Shown in pieces: positions 35,227 to 43,844 of a stretch of 64,000 nucleotides of DNA. A program made the position numbers and the translations under genes. Below the pieces are notes generated by a model that saw only the letters and a program-made list of their open reading frames with translations, did no database searches and was not told the origin of the DNA. The DNA comes from Alteromonadaceae bacterium Bs31 (GTDB lineage Bacteria > Pseudomonadota > Gammaproteobacteria > Pseudomonadales > Cellvibrionaceae). The stretch lies in NCBI GenBank assembly GCA_900177435.1, contig FXAI01000003.1:186001-250000 (forward strand), written 5' to 3'. The stretch's first letter is position 1. Every line of letters begins with the position of its first letter.

Positions 35227-38200
35227 ATGAAGCTGCTACCACTCTTACATATTACCTTTGCCACATTCCTTTGTATTTCACTTCATGCCAGTGCACAAAC
35301 AGGGAACTGTGAAAGCTGGGCTGCAAAACTGGAAAGCCTGGAAGGGTCCGGTAGCGTTAAGCGCGATGGTGAGCCAGACTGGCTCAACGTAAACCCCGGT
35401 GCTACCTTTTGCTACGGCGATACACTGCGCATAACCGAATTTCGTGCGGCCCTGCGTCTAGAAAACGATAGTCTGGTGCGTTTAAACCAGGGCTCCATGA
35501 TTAGATTCCTGCCACCCGAAGAATCGTTCTTAATAGAAATTCTCACTGGTGCAGCTCACTTTTTGTCGCGTACCCCCGCAGCATTTATGGTTATAGCGCC
35601 CTACATGAACGCGGCAGTGGAAGGCACAGAATTTATCGTTAGCCACAGCGAGCAAGAAGACACTGTTACCGTGTTCGAAGGCCATGTCCTAGCTAGCAAC
35701 GAACAAGGCAGCACCCAACTGGAGGCCCTACAACAAAGCTCGGCGCAAGCTGGCAATGCACCATCACAAGCCATTAACATTAACCTTCTCGATACCGCCG
35801 CCTGGACCCTGTACGCCCCACCCCTGCATATAAATACCAATACGCTGCCAGAAAACATTAAAACTGCGGTGAGCACTGGCGATTTAGCCACGGCACTTAA
35901 ACTGCTTGGCTCAGACGCCTTTATACGCGATGCAGATGCGTTAAATGCAACGACAATTATCGCCATTTTCCGAGGCCAACTAAACCAGGCCCGCAGCGCC
36001 AACCAAGCAGCGCTGGCTTTAACAGCCAAGGCCGAAGAAGCCGAGGCAAACAAGGCTTTTATCGCTTTACTGGAAGGTAAGGCTGAAGAGGCTTTACAGC
36101 TAAGCAGAGCATTGGTAACGCAAGCACCCGGTAATCTCAATACTCAGCTTGTACATAGCTATACCCTGCAAGCCAATTTTAAACTGGAAGAGGCGCTTAT
36201 AGCTGCACAACAAGCACAGGCCATACGTTCGAACGCCCTGACCAATACCCGCGTGGCTGAACTTGCCTTGAGCTTAAACAAAAATCGCTTGGCTTCGTCC
36301 GCACTGAAGGAGGTAGTTCCTCACCCCCTCTACTCACCTTACGCCGATAGCCTGAGAGCGCTAATAGCACTGCAAAATAATCGCAACCGCAAAGCGAGGG
36401 ATATTTTGCAGGCCTCCATAAAACAAAACCCCAATGTACCGCTTACGCACTTTGCTTTAGGTTTAACGCAGATTCGCTTAAATAATTTAGAGCAAGGCAG
36501 GGAGTTAATCGAATTAGCTGTAACACTGAATCCGAACAATAGTTTGTATAGGAGTTATTTAGGCAAAGCCTTTTCAGCACAAAATAAAAGTGATAAAGCG
36601 CAAAAGCAATTTCAAATTGCAAAAATATTGGACGACAATGACCCTACGCCTTGGTTTTACTTGGCGCTGGAACAGCAGGGTAACAACCAGCTGATAGAAT
36701 CACTACAGAGTTTTAACAAAAGCCGGGATCTAAATGATGGGCGCGCGGTTTACCGCTCTAGAATGTTGTTAGATAGTGATACCGCCGCTCGCAGTTCCAG
36801 CCAGGGGCGCGTGCTTAAGAGCCTTGGGTTTGAGCAGCAGGCGATACAACTCGGTGCAGAAGCGGTGCAGCAAGCTCCAGGGGAACACTCTGGGCACAGG
36901 TTGTTGGCCGAAGCGTATGCTAATGACTATCACCGGGAAATGCTTCGCTCTTCCGAGCGTTTGCAGGCAACCATTCACCAACCACTGGGGGCCGTACCTC
37001 TTCCACTGGGTTTAAGTGAGTCAGGCATGGTAATCATTGAGGGAGCCGGCCCAGCAGATTTAGGAACCAATGAATACAACGCTATGTTTATTGATGAAGG
37101 CTTCGGGCTGCAAGCAAAAGCGCTTGGTGGTACTCAAGGAACTAAAGCCTACGATGTAGCCATAAATGGAAACAGAGAGCAGCTCGCATTTTCACTTGGA
37201 CAGTACCGCTATCAATCGGACGGATATCGAGAGAACAATGATGTCGACTATAAAATTTCGAATGCGTTTGTACAGTGGCAGCCAACACGCAACCTCGGTT
37301 TCCAGGCGGAGATCGGGCAGCGAGACGATAATATTGGTGATTTAACCACTGAATTTGGGGCGAACACTCATTCTCAAACGACAAGGCAAATGTTAGAGAG
37401 CGAAACACAACGTATAAGCACGAAATACGAAACAGATACAGGCACAGCCCTTATTCTGAACGTTACCGATAAAGACGAGTCTGAGCTTTTGAATGATAAG
37501 CTTTCACTCCCAGACCTTACAATCGAGCTAAATAATGATCAGCAAATCAATTCTAACCAGTATGAATTACAGCTAGCTCATAAATTTAATAACACAACAT
37601 TAAGGGGGGGGCTAAAGAATACTGAAGCAAAAAGCACAGGGGCAAGATCTAGTTATTATGTGGAGTTCGACTTCCTTGACTTAGTAAACACTGCCAGCAA
37701 AGAAAAGCTGGAGCAAGCCTATTTGTATTCAGATATTACAGCACTAAACAACCATCTTCTTTTTACCTTGGGTGTTGAACACAACAATGCCACTCGGTCT
37801 ATTCAGCAAGGTACAGAAGGGCCAGTAATTAGCTACGAAAATAATAAAAATTTGTATCCAAAAATCGGGGCGCAATGGAGCATTACTCCTCGAGTCAAAT
37901 TGCGCACAGCGTTTTTTGAAACCATTTCGATGACGCCAAAAATCAGCTGGAACCTCAGCCCTACACATATTGCCGGTTTCGCACAAGTATATGACCACTT
38001 TGATACCGGTACGACATCTATAAATAGAACTCTTGGCCTCGATATAGGTACAGAGGGTAAAGCTAGCTTTGGCTTAGACATTCTAAATCAAGATATAAAC
38101 CTTCCAGACAATAATGGCCTAGAAATTGTGGAAAGAGGGGTAGGGTATCGCGTTTTAAACACCCACTTTGACTACCTATTTACGGAAAAATTGAGCACAC

Positions 38201-38610
38201 ATATTACTCTCTCAGTCGAAGAAGTAGATAGAAACCAAAATGCAGCTGAGCCACTTCTGCTTTTCCCGCTTACACTTGAAAATGATTCTGTAAAAATTGG
38301 ATTGAGCTATCAGCTAACGAGCTATTCATTTATAAAGATAGATGCCAAGTACATAAATCAGCAATACTCTACGGAACCCATTCCTGACCTAAATGCGGCC
38401 TCGGAAGTATTTAGCGAAAGGTTTAGCATTTTTGATGCAATAGTTGAAGCAAACCTTCCAAATATGCTCGGCAAGGTGAGCCTAATCGCTAAAAACCTCT
38501 TCAATAAAGATTTTACGTACGCGGACGTGGAGCTAATGTATTCAGCTCCCTCTAAGCAGGAATTAACGCCAGAACGTGCTCTTCTATTTAAATATGAGAT
38601 CAGTATATAA
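35227..38610 (+). CDS. Large FecR-domain / TPR / outer-membrane beta-barrel fusion protein
   Basis: 1127 residues with a signal peptide (about 1-23). A FecR-like beta domain follows (about 35-165; GSGSVKRDGEPDWLNV, LRITEFRAALRLENDS, AAVEGTEFIVSH). From about 210 to 580 there are TPR repeats (LNPNNSLYRSYLGKAFSAQ, TPWFYLALEQQGNNQLIESL). From about 590 to the end there is a beta-barrel-like part with alternating strands (FSLGQYRYQSDGYRENNDVDY, RVKLRTAFFETI) resembling TonB-dependent-receptor or surface-barrel strands but with no plug domain. It is probably periplasm-facing at the N-terminus and anchored in the outer membrane. It follows the CHASE2 cyclase, a recurrent partnership of FecR-type proteins. 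No function is proven. Confidence 0.88.
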   Translation: MKLLPLLHITFATFLCISLHASAQTGNCESWAAKLESLEGSGSVKRDGEPDWLNVNPGATFCYGDTLRITEFRAALRLENDSLVRLNQGSMIRFLPPEESFLIEILTGAAHFLSRTPAAFMVIAPYMNAAVEGTEFIVSHSEQEDTVTVFEGHVLASNEQGSTQLEALQQSSAQAGNAPSQAININLLDTAAWTLYAPPLHINTNTLPENIKTAVSTGDLATALKLLGSDAFIRDADALNATTIIAIFRGQLNQARSANQAALALTAKAEEAEANKAFIALLEGKAEEALQLSRALVTQAPGNLNTQLVHSYTLQANFKLEEALIAAQQAQAIRSNALTNTRVAELALSLNKNRLASSALKEVVPHPLYSPYADSLRALIALQNNRNRKARDILQASIKQNPNVPLTHFALGLTQIRLNNLEQGRELIELAVTLNPNNSLYRSYLGKAFSAQNKSDKAQKQFQIAKILDDNDPTPWFYLALEQQGNNQLIESLQSFNKSRDLNDGRAVYRSRMLLDSDTAARSSSQGRVLKSLGFEQQAIQLGAEAVQQAPGEHSGHRLLAEAYANDYHREMLRSSERLQATIHQPLGAVPLPLGLSESGMVIIEGAGPADLGTNEYNAMFIDEGFGLQAKALGGTQGTKAYDVAINGNREQLAFSLGQYRYQSDGYRENNDVDYKISNAFVQWQPTRNLGFQAEIGQRDDNIGDLTTEFGANTHSQTTRQMLESETQRISTKYETDTGTALILNVTDKDESELLNDKLSLPDLTIELNNDQQINSNQYELQLAHKFNNTTLRGGLKNTEAKSTGARSSYYVEFDFLDLVNTASKEKLEQAYLYSDITALNNHLLFTLGVEHNNATRSIQQGTEGPVISYENNKNLYPKIGAQWSITPRVKLRTAFFETISMTPKISWNLSPTHIAGFAQVYDHFDTGTTSINRTLGLDIGTEGKASFGLDILNQDINLPDNNGLEIVERGVGYRVLNTHFDYLFTEKLSTHITLSVEEVDRNQNAAEPLLLFPLTLENDSVKIGLSYQLTSYSFIKIDAKYINQQYSTEPIPDLNAASEVFSERFSIFDAIVEANLPNMLGKVSLIAKNLFNKDFTYADVELMYSAPSKQELTPERALLFKYEISI

Positions 38611-38635
38611 AGTAATCGAGCAACTTAGGTCCTGT

Positions 38636-38671
38636 AAGACCCTCAATTCACTCTTGAATCGAGGGTCTTTT
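38636..38671 (+). terminator. Terminator after the FecR-TPR-barrel gene
   Basis: A 15-bp stem with one mismatch (38636-38650 with 38655-38669, loop CTCT) is followed by T's. Confidence 0.88.
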
Positions 38672-38756
38672 GAAGGTTAATACTATTACTTTAACTTATA
38701 GATAACTCGTGAAACGCTGACTAGAAACCCTAGCCGAACTTTGATCGAACAATATT

Positions 38757-39251
38757 TTATGGGCAACCCGGTTTGTTATAGATATAAGTTGTCGAGCTCC
38801 CAATTCTATACACCATAACCACATAACATCCAGGAGCGGCGGCATGCGCTTGTTCAAATAGCGATACGCTGCCCTGCTTTGTGCTAATCGCACTCTGCTC
38901 TCCTTCCTCCCAAACAAAATATCCCTTCCTGCCTTCAAATACCCTGTTTACAACTTCCAGATCTTCCCGAGTAACAGCGCCTTCAAAGCAATTCTCGACA
39001 CAGGGGGTGAAGGCTTCGGCCGTGGGAGCATACGGGGTTGGCTGAGCTTCTTCGTTAACCGATAAATAGTAGTCCAGCACACCAGAGGCAGGAGGTAAAA
39101 AATTAACCGCTTGTGGCTTGGCGCCACTTTGCCCCAAATACCAACCCACAATCACAGCAAGCAGCACCAATATCACTACCACAATAATATTTATACCACC
39201 AGCCTGTTTCGGTTCAGCAGCAACCACGCTGCTCATTTTTTCATCACTCAT
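38757..39251 (-). CDS. Single-pass anchored protein of unknown function
   Basis: 164 residues. A short cytoplasmic start is followed by one membrane helix (about 22-40; INIIVVVILVLLAVIVGWYL), then a Pro/Ala linker and an extracytoplasmic domain with four Cys (CVENC, GCYVVMVYR and a terminal PGCP). I recognise no family. Its neighbour at 39932-40378 has a similar layout (short N-terminus, one helix, extracytoplasmic domain with Cys), but the sequences do not visibly match. A plausible ribosome site (GGAG) precedes the ATG at 39251. Confidence 0.75.
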   Translation of the reverse strand: MSDEKMSSVVAAEPKQAGGINIIVVVILVLLAVIVGWYLGQSGAKPQAVNFLPPASGVLDYYLSVNEEAQPTPYAPTAEAFTPCVENCFEGAVTREDLEVVNRVFEGRKGYFVWEEGEQSAISTKQGSVSLFEQAHAAAPGCYVVMVYRIGSSTTYIYNKPGCP

Positions 39252-39472
39252 AATTCCACTCCTGTTTCGTTTTAACGTTTTTTTGAGATACGGCGCCTAA
39301 AAACCACAAAAAACTTACCCCGAAGTAGCCGCACCCGAGCCATATTACCCCGTTAACTTGTTAAACACAGCACACAACTCGCTTAATTGACACCGAAATC
39401 AACGTGAATATCTCACAAACCGGCCTGCACTATCTCACAGACCCAATTGGGCGGGGGGCCTATTATGCTTAG

Positions 39473-39712
39473 CAACAGGGCGTTACTGGAGTTACTTAGA
39501 GAAACGGAATTCTCGAAGCTAGGGATAGCACGGAACTCAAGCGCCAGGGACGGCAAAGCCACACATCGCCCGGCCAATTTCGAGGTGAAAGGATTTTCAC
39601 CAGCGCCAATAACGCCCTGTTTCCTCCGCTCACTATTTAGGTGAAGATTGGTGCTGAATCGAATACAAGGTTCGTAAGTACAAAAGGCCGGAGCAAATGC
39701 TCCGGCCTTTTT
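39473..39712 (+). ncRNA. Candidate structured small RNA
   Basis: A -10-like TATTAT (39461-39466) would start transcription near 39473, right at a 16-base arm (39474-39489) that pairs with 39606-39621 with one G-U type mismatch. The loop carries further helices, including GGTGAAA / TTTCACC (39584-39601) and GAGAA / TTCTC near 39499-39514. A perfect 9-bp terminator with T5 ends it at 39712. No plus-strand gene upstream otherwise explains this terminator. It matches no RNA family I know; no good -35 is seen. Confidence 0.35.
39682..39712. terminator. Terminator, 20-bp hairpin shared with the typA end
   Basis: A 9-bp stem GGCCGGAGC / GCTCCGGCC (39686-39694 with 39699-39707, loop AAAT) is flanked by A4 and T5. 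Its inner 20 bases are the exact reverse complement of 708-727. Confidence 0.85.
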
Positions 39713-39931
39713 GTTTTGCCTCGCCAACACGCAGCCACTTACACAGGCTTACCCTCTGGCCGTCTTAAAAGCCCAACAACAACCATAAAGCGGCCTTTCT
39801 CTACAGTGGCCTATCGCACCGGCAACATCTGCTCCTTAAATAGCACTTTAGCTCGTTACAACGCAGCGGCGTAAATAAGAGTTCGGGAGGGAACGCAAAA
39901 CCAGCACTCAGTTCAGCCTTGTAGTTAAAAA

Positions 39932-40378
39932 CTACTTGGGCCAACCAAACATATTGGTATCGTTCTCTGTTACCGGGCTTACCTCTTCTTCTTTATCTTC
40001 CCAGGTTTCATATTTATTTATGCGTCCATTACTGGATTTAACGAAACAATTAACATAGTGCAGCATCAAGCCTTCTTCCTTCGGCTTGGGCGTTTCTACT
40101 TTTATAAAAATTTTATAGAGAAATTCTTTTGGGTCGTAGCGGGAGGAGTGGTCATCCACAACAAGTGTGCGAATACGCTTGCCGAAGGTATTGCGGGTGG
40201 ATTTTTGACAGGTGAGAACCGCGTCGGTGAAGGTAATATTTTGGTAGCCCTGCTTCTCCCCTGCCATAGGACCAGTATCGAATAGCCTGCCTGACACATA
40301 AAGGGTGACCATTATCGATAGCAATATAATGGCTAGCGCAGTTGCAACAACGATTATATTTTGTGAGCGAGCGTTCAT
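39932..40378 (-). CDS. Single-pass anchored protein of unknown function
   Basis: 148 residues. An N-terminal membrane helix (about 9-31; VVATALAIILLSIMVTLYV) is followed by an extracytoplasmic domain with two Cys (VLTCQKS, YVNCFVKSS), KRIRTLVVDDHSSRYDPKEFLYKIFI, and an acidic C-terminus ending MFGWPK. I recognise no family. It lies upstream of, and in the same direction as, nothing obvious; thiI is 163 bases away on the same strand. Confidence 0.72.
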   Translation of the reverse strand: MNARSQNIIVVATALAIILLSIMVTLYVSGRLFDTGPMAGEKQGYQNITFTDAVLTCQKSTRNTFGKRIRTLVVDDHSSRYDPKEFLYKIFIKVETPKPKEEGLMLHYVNCFVKSSNGRINKYETWEDKEEEVSPVTENDTNMFGWPK

Positions 40379-40541
40379 AGTGTAAGCACTGCGTTTGCTG
40401 AATTATAAGTAGCCGCTGTGTAAGCCTGCGGAAAAAGTATAAGTATTACTTGCTCACGGTTTCATTAAAAGCTGCTTCTTTGTAGCGCCAGAGGTACAGG
40501 CTCGTCGAAACAAAAAACCGGCCCGCCAACACGTTCGCCGT

Positions 40542-41999
40542 CTATTTAGCCGGCCGATACACTGCAACATTTCTAAGCCCGGCATCCTGCAGGTGAGCGG
40601 CATGCAGGTTACTCATTACCCCCCTATCACAGTAAAGCAGATATCTGCGCGCCGGGTCGAGCTTGGGAAAGGCGGAGCTTAGGCGATAAAAAGGAATAAC
40701 GAGTACTTCCGAGGCTGTTTGCAGCGCTTTGTTCTCTGCTTCGGTGGGGTGACGTATATCGATAATAGCGTCTTTCGCCTGAGGCTCGGCCACTTCTTCC
40801 ACCTGATACTCTGTTTGCTGCAGGTCTTCCATCACCGCATCGATGGGCTGCATGCGGGTGCTGGCGATAGCGTCCTCAAGTATTTGCATATCGAAATCAG
40901 CCTCCTGGGCCAGTAGCTTTTTGCGGTTTACTTTGGAGGAAGGTTTAACGGAGATAACACCGCAATACTCGGGAATATTGGCGGAGAAATCTTCCGCACC
41001 AATTTCACGTGATAGGCGAATAATGTCTGGCTTGTGGGTAACGATAAGCGGGCGAAGCACCAAACGCTCACACACTTCGTCTATGGCCGCGAGGTTAGGA
41101 ATGGTCTGGCTACTTACCTGGGCGATGGCTTCTCCAGTAACCATGGCCTGTATTTCACCGCGTTCGGCAATTCTATCCGCGGCGCGCAGCATCATACGCT
41201 TGAGCACTACCCCCATATTGGCAGGGCCGATTTTTTCCAGGATTTCTGCCACTACCGGCTCGAAGGGTACAGTGAAGAATTTAACCCTGTGACTGGCGGC
41301 GTAGCGATTCCAAAGGTAAAACGCGATTTCCTTTACACCAAACTCGTGGGCTTTGCCCCCCAAATTAAAGAAGCAGTAGTGGGTGCGCAGACCTCGACGC
41401 ATCATCATATAGCTGGCAACGGTGGAGTCGAAGCCGCCAGATACCAGCGAAAGTACATGCTCCTGTGTACCCAGCGGAAAACCGCCAAGCCCCGGGTATT
41501 TCTGTTCAACGATGTAGCAAAGCTCACCCTTGATTTCGATATTAACGGTGACGTCGGCGCCCTTTAGTTTTACCCCCGCCGCCTCGGTGTTCTGATTGAG
41601 CCCACCGCCGACGTACCGTTCCACTTCAATGGAGGTAAAACTGTGTTCACCCGTGCGCTTAGCCCTCACACAAAATGTTTTGCCGGCCAATTCCGACGCG
41701 CAGGCCTCATAAGTACGCTCATAGATATCGTGCACCGTTTCAAAGGGATGCGCCCGCACTAATGAAAAGTTGGCAATGCCGGGCACTCTGCCAAGCAGGT
41801 CTACAAACAGCTCTTCGTCTTCAGGGCTAGCATTGGGCACACGAACTTCTAAGCGGTCCCAGTCTTGTATCACTTTGCACTCTTCGTGAATTCGCCGCCC
41901 CAATAAGCGCAAATTCTCTGTCAATTGCCGCGTCCAGCGCTGTCTTACGGGCTTGCTCTTAAGGGTAATTTCGGGAAATAGACGAACTGTGAATATCAT
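40542..41999 (-). CDS. thiI: tRNA 4-thiouridine synthase / thiamine sulfurtransferase ThiI
   Basis: 485 residues from the ATG at 41999 (MIFTVRLFPEITLKSKPV); the upstream in-frame start at 42029 adds residues not typical of ThiI. Order: ferredoxin-like domain and THUMP domain (about 60-165), PP-loop pyrophosphatase domain with SGGFDS (adenylates U8 of tRNA), and a C-terminal rhodanese domain with the persulfide Cys457 in LLYCDRGVMS. ThiI sulfurates tRNA U8 and, in enterobacteria, supplies sulfur for the thiamine thiazole. It lies divergent from glnA; in Pseudomonas it follows typA directly. Confidence 0.97.
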   Translation of the reverse strand: MIFTVRLFPEITLKSKPVRQRWTRQLTENLRLLGRRIHEECKVIQDWDRLEVRVPNASPEDEELFVDLLGRVPGIANFSLVRAHPFETVHDIYERTYEACASELAGKTFCVRAKRTGEHSFTSIEVERYVGGGLNQNTEAAGVKLKGADVTVNIEIKGELCYIVEQKYPGLGGFPLGTQEHVLSLVSGGFDSTVASYMMMRRGLRTHYCFFNLGGKAHEFGVKEIAFYLWNRYAASHRVKFFTVPFEPVVAEILEKIGPANMGVVLKRMMLRAADRIAERGEIQAMVTGEAIAQVSSQTIPNLAAIDEVCERLVLRPLIVTHKPDIIRLSREIGAEDFSANIPEYCGVISVKPSSKVNRKKLLAQEADFDMQILEDAIASTRMQPIDAVMEDLQQTEYQVEEVAEPQAKDAIIDIRHPTEAENKALQTASEVLVIPFYRLSSAFPKLDPARRYLLYCDRGVMSNLHAAHLQDAGLRNVAVYRPAK

Positions 42000-42070
42000 T
42001 TTTGACCTGTTCTTTAACAATCTACACAAACACGGGGGCAGGAGTATAATGGGCCGCCGCTACCCCGCAA

Positions 42071-42118
42071 GCACCAAAATATGGCACCGGGCGCGCACCG
42101 TTTTACAACAAAAGCACT
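42071..42118 (+). promoter_or_regulatory. Cluster of GCACC/GCACT half-sites upstream of glnA
   Basis: Four same-direction half-sites of the NtrC dyad (42071, 42084, 42095, 42114) lie 110-160 bp before the predicted start. None forms a full inverted dyad, so NtrC binding here is only suggested. Confidence 0.3.
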
Positions 42119-42202
42119 CGTTTTTCAGGCAGGCGCTTACTTTTCAAGTACTCAGCTAAAGGGCGCATTATGGCACACACTGATTACGCTTACGGCCCCA
42201 CC

Positions 42203-42218
42203 TGGCGCGAGTTGGGCT
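42203..42218 (+). promoter_or_regulatory. Candidate sigma-54 promoter of glnA
   Basis: TGGCGCGAGTTGGGCT keeps TGGC, CG and the GG / GC pair exactly 10 bases apart. Transcription would start near 42229, about 55 bases before the glnA ATG. Confidence 0.65.
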
Positions 42219-42283
42219 GATTTCACACCCCATCATCAATAACAATATTGGTTTTTTAAAGCCAAGACCTCTGGAGGAATATC

Positions 42284-43690
42284 ATGTCAGAGCAAACTCT
42301 GAATTTGATCGAAGAAAATGATGCCCGCTGGGTTGACCTGCGTTTTACTGATACAAAAGGCAAGGAGCAACACGTATCAATCCCTGCCAAAGAAGTTGGC
42401 GACGACTTCTTTACAGAAGGAAAGATGTTTGACGGCTCGTCCATTGCCGGCTGGAAGGGTATTAACGAATCTGACATGGTTTTGATGCCAGATGACAATA
42501 CCTCCATTCTCGACCCCTTCACCGACGAGCCTACCGTTATCATTCGCTGCAACATCGTCGAGCCTATGACCGGACAAGGTTACGAGCGTGACCCTCGCTC
42601 TATTGCGGCACGCGCTGAAGAGTACCTGAAATCTACAGGCCTGGGCGATGCGGCTTTCTTTGGCCCCGAGCCAGAGTTTTTCGTATTCGATGATGTTAAG
42701 TGGGGTTCCGACATGAGCGGCAACTTCTATAAAATTTCTTCGGACGAAGCTGCCTGGGCCTCTGAGCACAGCTTTGACGAAGGTAACATGGGGCACCGCC
42801 CTGGCGTTAAAGGCGGTTATTTCCCAGTTCCTCCGGTGGACTCTCTGCACGACATCCGCGCCGCCATGTGTAACGCCATGGAACAAATGGGGCTTGAAGT
42901 TGAAGTACACCACCACGAAGTGGGGACTGCCGGACAGTGTGAGATTGGCGTTGGCGCAAATACACTGGTGAAGAAAGCAGACGAAGTTCAAATACTTAAG
43001 TACTGCGTGCACAACGTTGCGCACGCGTACGGTAAAACAGCGACCTTTATGCCCAAGCCGCTGGTTGGCGACAACGGCAGTGGCATGCACGTTCACCAAT
43101 CTTTTGTTAAAGACGGTACTAACCAGTTCGCGGGAGATGTTTACGCAGGCCTGAGCGAAACAGCGCTGTTTTATGTTGGCGGCATAATCAAGCACGCCCG
43201 CGCACTTAACGCTTTCTGCAACGCCTCGACAAACTCTTACAAGCGTTTGGTTCCAGGCTTCGAAGCACCCGTTATCTTGGCCTACTCTGCCCGTAACCGC
43301 TCGGCTTCCATCCGTATACCGTTCGTTTCTTCTCCCAAAGGCAAGCGGATTGAAACGCGCTTTCCAGATTGTACCGCTAACCCCTACTTGTGCTTTGCCG
43401 CTCTGTTAATGGCCGGCCTGGACGGCGTTAAGAACAAGATTCACCCGGGCGACGCCGCAGACAAAGACCTGTATGACCTGCCCGCCGAAGAAGTTGCAGC
43501 CTTTCCAACCGTTTGCAGCTCTCTGGAGCAAGCCCTTGCCGCGCTTGATGCCGACCGCGCTTTCTTAACGGAAGGTAACGTTTTCACCGACGACACAATC
43601 GACGCTTACATCGCGCTGAAGAATGAAGAAATTGAGAAATTGAACATGACCACTCATCCAGTTGAGTTCGACATGTACTACTCTGTTTAA
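42284..43690 (+). CDS. glnA: Glutamine synthetase type I
   Basis: 468 residues, the usual length of the dodecameric GSI. The adenylylation Tyr397 lies in DLYDLPAEE at exactly the E. coli position. Other markers are [13 protein letters not shown] near the N-terminus, the ATP site [24 protein letters not shown] and the latch-like NRSASIRIP. It makes glutamine from ammonia and glutamate. GGAGG lies 8 bases before the ATG. The sigma-54-like promoter upstream and ntrBC downstream indicate nitrogen control. With the GSII gene at 765-1781 the organism has two forms. Confidence 0.98.
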   Translation: MSEQTLNLIEENDARWVDLRFTDTKGKEQHVSIPAKEVGDDFFTEGKMFDGSSIAGWKGINESDMVLMPDDNTSILDPFTDEPTVIIRCNIVEPMTGQGYERDPRSIAARAEEYLKSTGLGDAAFFGPEPEFFVFDDVKWGSDMSGNFYKISSDEAAWASEHSFDEGNMGHRPGVKGGYFPVPPVDSLHDIRAAMCNAMEQMGLEVEVHHHEVGTAGQCEIGVGANTLVKKADEVQILKYCVHNVAHAYGKTATFMPKPLVGDNGSGMHVHQSFVKDGTNQFAGDVYAGLSETALFYVGGIIKHARALNAFCNASTNSYKRLVPGFEAPVILAYSARNRSASIRIPFVSSPKGKRIETRFPDCTANPYLCFAALLMAGLDGVKNKIHPGDAADKDLYDLPAEEVAAFPTVCSSLEQALAALDADRAFLTEGNVFTDDTIDAYIALKNEEIEKLNMTTHPVEFDMYYSV

Positions 43691-43714
43691 TTTTCCATTC
43701 AAGTTCATTTGCCA

Positions 43715-43746
43715 GAAAAAAACCCGGCCTTGCGCTGGGTTTTTTC
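43715..43746 (+). terminator. Terminator after glnA
   Basis: An 8-bp stem AACCCGGC / GCTGGGTT (one G-U pair) is framed by A7 and T6. Confidence 0.88.
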
Positions 43747-43844
43747 TATTGCACGCCTGCCTCTCCGGTTTTGTCGCCCACCCGCTTTTGTTCTTTCTCC
43801 GCTAGGAGTAAAGTTACTGGTATTGAATATAAAGAGAGACTGAT

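Larger units (their letters stand above)
39252..39931. other. Gene-free 680-base region holding a candidate RNA and terminator
   Basis: Short ORFs on both strands here lack ribosome sites and fold into hairpin sequence. The region has a 16-base long-range inverted repeat (39474-39489 with 39606-39621), an internal hairpin GGTGAAA / TTTCACC (39584-39601) and a strong terminator at 39686-39707. The part from 39715 to 39931 shows nothing notable. Confidence 0.6.

Noticed and set aside
39413-39730. 105-codon minus-strand ORF over the candidate RNA
   Set aside because: It passes through the terminator hairpin and has no ribosome site. Its sequence shows no recognisable domain.
42000-42283. A riboswitch before thiI or glnA
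   Set aside because: No TPP or glutamine riboswitch pattern was seen. The region is explained by the sigma-54-like element and half-sites.
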